Assembly: GCA_030594795.1 (NCBI GenBank)
Contig: JAUVEK010000053.1
Coordinates: forward strand, 1-8,210
DNA: 8,210 nucleotides
Direction: 5' to 3'
Origin: Candidatus Nanohalarchaeota archaeon
Lineage (GTDB): Archaea > EX4484-52 > B79-G9
The position numbers and the translations under genes were made by a program. Under the pieces are notes generated by a model that saw only the letters and a program-made list of their open reading frames with translations, ran no database searches and was not told the DNA's origin. Of this stretch, positions 1-5,250 are shown one piece after another (positions within the stretch are counted from its first letter, which is position 1; every line of letters starts with the position of its first letter).

Positions 1-41
1 TCCTCATCAGACAAAACACCATCATTGCTGTCATCACTCAT
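1..41 (-). CDS. Start of a divergent gene (partial, product unknown)
   Basis: An ATG on the minus strand at 41-39 opens a frame that stays open to the window edge and reads MSDDSNDGVLSDE. It is preceded by a strong archaeal Shine-Dalgarno site, AGAGGTG (53-47), five bases upstream of the ATG. That site is the main reason to call a gene from so few codons. The N-terminus is acidic and polar, with no signal peptide or membrane segment in the visible part. The gene is divergent from smc and shares a 124-bp intergenic region with it. Nothing about the product can be said from 13 residues. Confidence 0.6.
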   Translation of the reverse strand, partial: MSDDSNDGVLSDE

Positions 42-60
42 AAAAACACCTCTTAATTAA

Positions 61-116
61 GTATATATACACTTTTAACCAACGACGCTTATAAAATTAA
101 GTCAAATATAAATATT
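61..116. promoter_or_regulatory. Divergent promoter region between smc and the left-hand gene
   Basis: This AT-rich intergenic stretch holds several TATA-like boxes. TATAAATA at 107-114 would place a plus-strand transcription start near 133-138, giving a leader of about 30 bases before the smc ATG. On the minus strand TTTTATAA (97-90) would start transcription near 67, just upstream of the Shine-Dalgarno site of the left-hand gene. A palindromic GTATATATAC (61-70) could serve either direction, but for the left-hand gene it would leave no leader for the Shine-Dalgarno site that is present. The boxes are visible; the start sites are inferred from the usual archaeal spacing of about 26 bases. 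Confidence 0.45.
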
Positions 117-165
117 TACTCACCAAAGATACATATACCTATTCTAAAAGGGAGACGGGGTAAAA

Positions 166-2688
166 ATGGTAATGCTAGAAAAAATCGTAGTGCAGGGCTT
201 CAAATCATTCCAGAAAAAGCAGGTAGTGCCCTTATACCCCGGGTTCAACGCCATCATAGGCCCAAACGGCTCAGGCAAATCAAACATACTAGATTCAATA
301 GTATTCGTTCTCGGAAGCTCGTCCCGCCAGCTAAGAGCAGGCCGCATGGACCACATAATCTACAACGGCGGCCACGGCAAAAAGCCAGCAGACCATTCCA
401 TAGTATCGCTCCACATAGACAACTCAGACAAAGGCATCCCTGACCAGGACGAAAAAATCATGATATCAAGAAGAGTGAACAGGCAGGGCCAGTCAATATA
501 CCGCTTAAACGAAAAAGTAGAAAACAGGGCAAAAATACTCGAAATCCTGTCATACGCCGGCATAGACCCTGACGGCCAGAACATAATCCAGCAGGACGAC
601 ATAACAGGCATAGTCAAAATGCGCCCCCGTGAACGCCGTGAAGTCATCGACCACGTGGCAGGCATAAGCGAATACACGACAAGAAAAGAAAAAGCAACAG
701 AAGAGCTAAAAGTCGCAGAGCGCAACCTGGAGGACGCCAGCATCATCCTCGACCAGAAAAAAGAATACGTAGACAAGCTCAAAAAAGACCGCGACCTTGC
801 AATGAAACACAAGACACTAGAAGAATCGCGCGCAAAACTCGCAGCAACACTCGCATTCAGCCGCGTCAAGGCACTTGAGAGCACACTCGAGAACCACGCA
901 AGAAACCTTGAAATAAAAGAAAACGAACTCGCAAGCCTGAGAGGCAAAGTAGGCCACTTTGACGACAATCTGGATGACAAAGAAACCCTGATACAGAACA
1001 TAGACACTGATGTCATAAAAAAATCAGTAAACGCGGAAATCAGGAGTGAAATCGAGGACATAAACTCCCGCATAATAAAGCGCGAAAGCGATATAAACGC
1101 AAACCGCCGCGAAATAGAGCGCCTTGAAGACATGATATCAAAAATGAACACAATCCGCGCAAGCAAAGGCGAGGACGTAGGCAACAGATCAGTGCGCGCA
1201 ATACTTGACCTCAGCCTCCCCGGCGTATTCGGCACTGTCGGCAACTTATCAACCGTAGACCCGCGATTCGAGATTGCGATAAACGTCACAGCAGGCTCGC
1301 GCCTGAACGACGTAATCACAGACAGCGAACAGACAGCCATAGAATGCATAAGCTACCTCAAACAAAACAACCTCGGCCGCGTCCGCTTTCTCCCGCTTGA
1401 CCGCCTCCAGCCAACATCGACCTCTGCCAAGGCAGAAATAGCATCCAAGATGTCAGGCATAATAGACTTCGCAGTAAACCTGCTCCAGTTCGACAGGAAA
1501 TACCGGATCGCATTCAGCCACGTATTCAGAGACACTCTCATAGCCGAAGACGCAGACTCAGCAAGAAAAGTCCGCGGCTTAAGAGTCGCGACACTTGAAG
1601 GGGACCTCTTCGAGGCAGGCGGCGCGATAACCGGCGGCAGTCTCAGGAAAATGCAAGGCAAAGTTAACGTGAAAGACATAACAGACGTAAACGAATATGA
1701 AAACGCAATCAAGAAACTCGAACTCGATATAGAAAGCCTGAAAAAAGAAATTGGGGACCTGAACATCCTCCTTGAAGAAAAGCAGGGCAAAGTAACAGAA
1801 GAATCAAAAGAAGTTGAAAAACTCCAGCAAGAGAAAAGCAAAATCATAGAAGAAATAGACGATATGAAACACTCAAGAAAAGGCCAGTATGAGCAGAAGC
1901 TCAGCCTTGAAGCAGAAATCCAGCAGCTTCGCATTAACCGCGCGAAACTCGAGGCAGAACTGGAAAACTCTCTGCTTGACTACGAAAAATACAAAGACTG
2001 CAAAGACCTTGAAAAAGCAGATCCACAGAAGCTCCAGAAAGAGCTGAACAACATCGACCGCCAGCTAAGGGCAATAGGCCTTGTGAACATGAAAGCAATC
2101 GAGGAATACGACCAGTACGAAAAAGAATACAAGGAATTCAGTGAGCGCGTAGAAAAGCTGAAAGAAGAGCGCAACTCAATAGAAGAGATGATAGCGAAAC
2201 TGGAAGAAAAGCGAAAGCTCATGTTCTACAGCACTCTGGAAGAAATCTCAGGCGAGTTCGCCAAAATATTCATGACCTTGGCCGAAGGCCCGGCAGAACT
2301 TGTAATGGAAGACCCAAAAGACATAGAATCCGGGCTCGTCATAAAAGCCCAGCCAAAAGACAAGCGCCTTCTTTCAATAGACTCCCTTTCCGGCGGCGAA
2401 AAAACACTCACCGCAATAGCATTTTTATTTGCAATCCAGCGCCACAAGCCATTCCCGTTCTACATCCTCGACGAGATAGATGCAGCCCTTGACAAGAAAA
2501 ACTCAGAAAAAATCGGCGATTTGATACAAGGCTACTCAGACAAATCCCAGTTCCTTGTGATATCACACAACGATGCCACAGTGAGGCGCTCAAACAGGGT
2601 ATACGGCGTATCCATGCAAAACGGCGTCAGCCAGATAATGGGCGTTGACTTGAGCAACACAAAAGAAAGTCCTGAGAGCGGACAATAA
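166..2688 (+). CDS. smc: Chromosome segregation SMC ATPase, short-armed
   Basis: This is the SMC ATPase of the condensin that folds and segregates the chromosome. The N-terminal head carries Walker A, GPNGSGKS (residues 32-39), and a Q-loop region, IIQQDDI (140-146). A coiled coil follows (about 165-335), then a full hinge (about 343-495) with the family pattern around GVFGTVGNL and the glycine-rich FEAGGAITGG (482-491). A second coil (about 505-690) leads to the C-terminal head with the ABC signature LSGGE (741-745), Walker B FYILDEID (765-772) and switch His801. All ATPase motifs are intact. The protein has 840 residues against roughly 1150-1200 for most prokaryotic SMCs; the missing length comes from both arms about equally. 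ATG 166 is preferred over ATG 172 because of its spacing to GGAG (151-154) or GGGG (157-160). The sense codons strongly prefer A or C in third position. It heads a cluster that includes scpA and scpB. Confidence 0.96.
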   Translation: MVMLEKIVVQGFKSFQKKQVVPLYPGFNAIIGPNGSGKSNILDSIVFVLGSSSRQLRAGRMDHIIYNGGHGKKPADHSIVSLHIDNSDKGIPDQDEKIMISRRVNRQGQSIYRLNEKVENRAKILEILSYAGIDPDGQNIIQQDDITGIVKMRPRERREVIDHVAGISEYTTRKEKATEELKVAERNLEDASIILDQKKEYVDKLKKDRDLAMKHKTLEESRAKLAATLAFSRVKALESTLENHARNLEIKENELASLRGKVGHFDDNLDDKETLIQNIDTDVIKKSVNAEIRSEIEDINSRIIKRESDINANRREIERLEDMISKMNTIRASKGEDVGNRSVRAILDLSLPGVFGTVGNLSTVDPRFEIAINVTAGSRLNDVITDSEQTAIECISYLKQNNLGRVRFLPLDRLQPTSTSAKAEIASKMSGIIDFAVNLLQFDRKYRIAFSHVFRDTLIAEDADSARKVRGLRVATLEGDLFEAGGAITGGSLRKMQGKVNVKDITDVNEYENAIKKLELDIESLKKEIGDLNILLEEKQGKVTEESKEVEKLQQEKSKIIEEIDDMKHSRKGQYEQKLSLEAEIQQLRINRAKLEAELENSLLDYEKYKDCKDLEKADPQKLQKELNNIDRQLRAIGLVNMKAIEEYDQYEKEYKEFSERVEKLKEERNSIEEMIAKLEEKRKLMFYSTLEEISGEFAKIFMTLAEGPAELVMEDPKDIESGLVIKAQPKDKRLLSIDSLSGGEKTLTAIAFLFAIQRHKPFPFYILDEIDAALDKKNSEKIGDLIQGYSDKSQFLVISHNDATVRRSNRVYGVSMQNGVSQIMGVDLSNTKESPESGQ

Positions 2689-2720
2689 AAATCACTACCG
2701 GAATCTATATTCTCAATCAC

Positions 2721-2738
2721 CAAAACCTTTATATACTA
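2721..2738 (+). promoter_or_regulatory. TATA/BRE promoter of the winged-helix gene
   Basis: A purine-rich BRE-like CAAAACC (2721-2727) directly precedes TTTATATA (2728-2735), a close match to the archaeal TATA consensus. The expected start is near 2757-2762, giving a leader of about 50 bases before the ATG at 2813. The next 30 bases contain a second TATA-like GTATATAT (2768-2775). The box pattern is visible; activity is inferred. It implies that the small gene, and perhaps the genes after it, are not simply read through from smc. Confidence 0.55.
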
Positions 2739-2812
2739 AAAGGCACCAACTAACTACATACATACAAGTATATATCGAGATATTTAGGGAGAGATTTAAG
2801 GGGGATGAAACA

Positions 2813-3037
2813 ATGAGAAATGAAAATATATCTGTTGATACAATAACACAAAAGATACTAAAAACATCAAGACAGCCACTTTCTACATATGAGATAGCAA
2901 AACGCGCAAAAATTTCTTGGTCTACAGCAAACATTCACTGCTATAAACTCAAATCAGAAGGCAAAATCAACGGCAAACTGGAAAAAGCAGAAGTTGGTCT
3001 TGGCAAGAAAATGATCTGGTGGATAGGAAAAAAATAA
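2813..3037 (+). CDS. Small winged-helix DNA-binding protein
   Basis: This 74-residue protein is essentially one winged helix-turn-helix domain. Helix 1 covers ITQKILKTSR (residues 11-20). The segment LSTYEIAKRAKISWSTANIH (23-42) gives helix 2, the turn and the recognition helix, in the usual pattern of stand-alone archaeal regulators. The C-terminal part, with a G-K-I motif and KKMIWWIGKK (65-74), forms the wing. The protein is basic, with no other domain, membrane segment or metal-binding cysteine cluster (one Cys). A run of GGGGGATGA (2800-2808) lies just before the ATG and serves as the ribosome-binding site. It stands between smc and scpA with its own promoter. Autoregulation or control of the condensin genes is plausible from position only; the target is unknown. 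Confidence 0.85.
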   Translation: MRNENISVDTITQKILKTSRQPLSTYEIAKRAKISWSTANIHCYKLKSEGKINGKLEKAEVGLGKKMIWWIGKK

Positions 3038-3094
3038 ATATACCATATTCTCTTCAGCAGAACATGATTTCTATCGGCAAGCAACCCTGACCGT

Positions 3095-3108
3095 AGATAT
3101 AAATATCT
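3095..3108 (+). promoter_or_regulatory. Putative TATA box upstream of scpA
   Basis: AGATATAAATATCT (3095-3108) is a TATA-like element in the 118-base gap before the ATG of scpA at 3156. It is also a near-palindrome. Usual archaeal spacing would put the transcript start around 3125-3132. That lies past the TTG at 3123 and about 25-30 bases before ATG 3156, so it favours the ATG as start. No good Shine-Dalgarno site precedes either codon. The rest of the gap (3038-3094) holds nothing I recognise. Confidence 0.4.
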
Positions 3109-3155
3109 GGTAACTTCAAGTATTGAACAAAACAATTCTTAAAGCGCTGAACTCT

Positions 3156-3887
3156 ATGGAAGCAATCAATGAAAATCCAGAAGATGACAATATAATTAGA
3201 ACAGACAAAGACATAGTAGAGCTGATCCACAACGGAGAATGGCAGGAAGTCATTATCGCCCTGACACACGACATGAACCCCTGGGACATTGACCTCGTCA
3301 AATTAAACCAAAGATTCATGCACCACATTAAAAAAATGCATGAACTTGACCTTCGAATCCCTTCAAAAATACTCCTTGCAGCAGCAATAATATACCGCCT
3401 AAAATCAGACACCTTAAGATGCGTCGAAGAAGAGGTAACCGAAGACATGGGCCTCATTGAGGATGACCTCGAATACACCCAGCTGCCCTATAATGAAGAC
3501 TCTACAAATCCCATCGTCATACCTCCCATCCAGATACCGCTCCGGCGCCAGCCAAAAAGATCTATCTGCATAGACGAACTGGTCGATGCACTGGGAAAAG
3601 CAATGGTCATAAAAAACCGCCGCCAGTCGCGCGACCTCTTCCAGATAGACCTGAGAGGCGAAGACATATCCAAAAGCATTGAAGAACTCTTTGGCAAGAT
3701 TAATAAATTCTTAGAGACAAATAACATCGTTAATTTCGGCCAGTTACTTGGAATCCAGCCGACACGCGAAGAAAAAATAAAGAAATTCAACTCGCTGCTG
3801 CATTTATCCAACCAGGGTCGCATAATATGCGAGCAGCCGCAGATGTTTGGAGAAATACACATAAAATTGGTGGAAAAATGGAATTAG
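3156..3887 (+). CDS. scpA: Condensin kleisin subunit ScpA
   Basis: ScpA is the kleisin that bridges the two SMC heads and carries ScpB. From ATG 3156 it has 243 residues, the usual size. The N-terminal SMC-neck-binding domain contains the family pattern WQEVIIALTHDMNPWDIDL (residues 29-47), with NPWDID at 41-46, followed by IPSKILLAAAIIYRLKSD (68-85). The middle linker has VIPPIQIPLRRQPKR (121-135), then IDELVDALGKAM. The C-terminal winged helix that contacts the second SMC head spans about 203-243 and includes FNSLLHLSNQGRI and EQPQMFGEIHI. An in-frame TTG at 3123 would add 11 residues; it lacks a Shine-Dalgarno site and would fall at or before the predicted transcript start. The 3' end overlaps the next ORF by 10 bases, so translation of the two is probably coupled. 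Confidence 0.93.
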   Translation: MEAINENPEDDNIIRTDKDIVELIHNGEWQEVIIALTHDMNPWDIDLVKLNQRFMHHIKKMHELDLRIPSKILLAAAIIYRLKSDTLRCVEEEVTEDMGLIEDDLEYTQLPYNEDSTNPIVIPPIQIPLRRQPKRSICIDELVDALGKAMVIKNRRQSRDLFQIDLRGEDISKSIEELFGKINKFLETNNIVNFGQLLGIQPTREEKIKKFNSLLHLSNQGRIICEQPQMFGEIHIKLVEKWN

Positions 3888-4057
3888 AAAGAGAGACATG
3901 CATAATGGGAAGAGACGAAGATTTAAGAGAAGTCGGAAGGTTGCGCTTTATTCTTGACAAGGCAAACAGGTTCCCGGGATGCCTGGCTGACACAGAAGAG
4001 CGCAGGCTTATGGCGCGGCTTACAAAACTTGAGCGGAAACACAGCTTGCGTTACTGA
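3878..4057 (+). CDS. 59-aa unknown protein between scpA and scpB
   Basis: I do not recognise this protein. The ATG at 3878 lies inside the last codons of scpA in another frame. It is preceded by GGTGG (3869-3873, within the scpA codons), a good archaeal ribosome-binding site. The 59 residues are highly charged and look helical: MELERETCIMGRDEDLREVG, then an R/L-rich helix, a FPGC turn (residues 33-36), and a second helix with EERRLMARLTKLERKH (41-56). Two cysteines (8 and 35) are present; there is no signal peptide or membrane segment. The frame could open further upstream inside scpA (ATG 3827), but that start lacks support and would overlap scpA by about 60 bases. The position between the kleisin and KITE genes, the overlap and the ribosome-binding site argue for a real gene, possibly a condensin accessory protein. 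That role is inference. Confidence 0.65.
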   Translation: MELERETCIMGRDEDLREVGRLRFILDKANRFPGCLADTEERRLMARLTKLERKHSLRY

Positions 4058-4083
4058 AAACCAGTTCATAAACTTGTGATGAT

Positions 4084-5028
4084 ATGAGGGACAAAAAAAA
4101 AATAATAGAGGCAGCCTTATTTATCGCTGCGCGCCCGATGACCCTGGCGGAACTTTATCATGTTGTAGGTGTCCCGAAACCGCAGATAAAAAAACTGCTC
4201 AAGGAAATGGAAAAAGAATATGATAACCACAGTCTCTGTGTCCGGGAGAGAGACGGCTACTTTGAGCTTCACATAAAAGATGAGTACAAGACACATGTAG
4301 AGCATCTTGCACCTGAAAAAGATTTCTCAAAAGCGACCCTGCAAACCCTCTCCCTGATAGCATACCACAACCCGGCCAAGCAAAGCTTTGTCATTGAGAC
4401 AAGAGGCAATCGCGCATATGACCACATAAAAGAGCTTGCATCGCGCGGCTTCATCCGCCTTGAGCCCGAAGGCCACACAAACCGCATCCATGTAACCAAA
4501 AAATTTCTTGATTACTTTAACCTGACATCCCAGAAAGAACTGAAAGAATACTTCTCGCAAAGAGGCATAGAGCCACCCGATGAGGAAGAATACGAAAAAA
4601 ACGTATCCAAAAAAGAAAAGAGGGTGATCAGCATCATCCAGGCGGAGCCTAAACCGGAAAAAGAGAGTCCGGCGCCAGAACAGCTGCCATCGGAGCCAGA
4701 AACTGAACAGCTGCCATCAGAAGTACAGGAATTCCCAGATGACTCACAGGAAGAACCCAAAGACCAGAAAGACGAACCAGACACCACGGGTACTCCCGAA
4801 AAAGAAGAAGAAAAACCCTCTTCAAAAGAAGAGCATGAAAATCAAAAAAATAACCCTCCTCCTGACACTCAAGAGATAAAAGAGCCCATATCAGAGGAAC
4901 AGGAAAAACCAGACACAAAAGAACAAGAGAAAGAAAAGAAAAAAACACCCTCGAAAAAATCAGTAAACGTAAAAGATGAACCCTACAAGAGCCCCTTCTC
5001 AGACGTCATCAAAGACGACGACAATTAG
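4084..5028 (+). CDS. scpB: Condensin KITE subunit ScpB with a long acidic tail
   Basis: ScpB binds the kleisin ScpA as a dimer of tandem winged-helix proteins. The first winged helix spans about residues 3-75, with IIEAALFIAARPMTLAELYH (7-26) matching the family start. The second spans about 80-150, with TLQTLSLIAYHNPAKQSFVI (85-104), ETRGN, a helix KELASRGFIRLEPEG (116-130), and FLDYFNLTSQKELKEY (141-156). The core ends near 165. A tail of about 140 residues follows, rich in Glu, Pro, Lys and Gln and surely disordered. It contains a nine-residue repeat (EQLPSEPET / EQLPSEVQE) and ends in a Ser-Pro-Phe and Asp-rich peptide (302-314). Typical ScpB is under about 200 residues, so the tail is an extension. 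The ATG at 4084 follows GTGAT (4076-4080) with a short spacer, 26 bases after the 59-aa ORF. Confidence 0.92.
   Translation: MRDKKKIIEAALFIAARPMTLAELYHVVGVPKPQIKKLLKEMEKEYDNHSLCVRERDGYFELHIKDEYKTHVEHLAPEKDFSKATLQTLSLIAYHNPAKQSFVIETRGNRAYDHIKELASRGFIRLEPEGHTNRIHVTKKFLDYFNLTSQKELKEYFSQRGIEPPDEEEYEKNVSKKEKRVISIIQAEPKPEKESPAPEQLPSEPETEQLPSEVQEFPDDSQEEPKDQKDEPDTTGTPEKEEEKPSSKEEHENQKNNPPPDTQEIKEPISEEQEKPDTKEQEKEKKKTPSKKSVNVKDEPYKSPFSDVIKDDDN
4678..4718 (+). repeat. Short in-frame direct repeat in the scpB tail
   Basis: GAACAGCTGCCATC occurs at 4678-4691 and again at 4705-4718, a period of 27 bases or nine codons. It encodes EQLPSEPET followed by EQLPSEVQE. The identity is at DNA level as well as protein level, which suggests a recent slippage duplication within a disordered region. 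Confidence 0.7.
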
Positions 5029-5030
5029 AT

Positions 5031-5231
5031 TTACTTTTTCAGAGCAGCCTTATTCAGCTCAGCAACCAGCTTATCAGCATCAACACCGTGCGCAGCCGCC
5101 CCCTGTTCAATATTCTCAAACCGCGCAGCAATGCACCCGATGCAGTGAAGCCCATGCTCTGCAAACACAGAAACCGTCTCTGGATACTTCTCAACAACTT
5201 CTGTAATCGGCATATTTTTCGTAATTTTCAC
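5031..5231 (-). CDS. DUF1858 CxxC redox-type small protein
   Basis: This 66-residue protein matches the DUF1858 family (also described as a hybrid-cluster-protein-associated redox disulfide domain). It opens with KITKNMPITEVVEKYPETV (residues 2-20), then EHGLHCIGC with the CxxC pair at Cys30 and Cys33, and closes with GAAAHGVDADKLVAELNKA. The CxxC is presumed to be redox active or metal binding; the substrate is unknown. There is no signal peptide, so it is cytoplasmic. Translation starts at GTG 5231, where the family N-terminus begins; an ATG two bases upstream is in another frame and meets a stop at once. The gene follows the primase by 13 bases and uses a Shine-Dalgarno site that overlaps the primase stop, so the pair is an operon and probably translationally coupled. 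It ends 2 bp from the end of scpB. Confidence 0.88.
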   Translation of the reverse strand: MKITKNMPITEVVEKYPETVSVFAEHGLHCIGCIAARFENIEQGAAAHGVDADKLVAELNKAALKK

Positions 5232-5243
5232 ATCAGAGATAAT

Positions 5244-5250
5244 ATCACCT
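5244..5250 (-). promoter_or_regulatory. Shine-Dalgarno site overlapping the primase stop codon
   Basis: AGGTGAT on the minus strand (5250-5244) is a seven-base match to the archaeal anti-Shine-Dalgarno sequence. Its TGA (5247-5245) is the stop codon of the primase. It stands 12 bases before GTG 5231 of the DUF1858 gene, a slightly long spacing. A ribosome terminating on the primase would sit on this site, which is the usual layout for coupled translation. Confidence 0.65.

Noticed and set aside
360..1349. A 329-residue open frame antisense to smc, and another at 1353-1934
   Set aside because: Both are Ser/Phe/Arg-rich translations with no recognisable domain, and they lie over well-conserved smc motifs. 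The A/C third-position bias of smc removes stop codons from this antisense frame, so they are by-products.
166..2688. The short smc as a pseudogene or an internal deletion
   Set aside because: The frame is intact, Walker A, signature, Walker B, switch His and hinge are all present, and length is lost from both arms about equally.
3038..3155. Possible small RNA or tRNA in the gap before scpA
   Set aside because: No cloverleaf, T-loop sequence or strong stem is visible; only the TATA-like element can be supported.
3827..3877. Upstream extension of the 59-aa ORF to ATG 3827
   Set aside because: It would overlap scpA by about 60 bases and has no ribosome-binding site, while ATG 3878 has GGTGG at good spacing.
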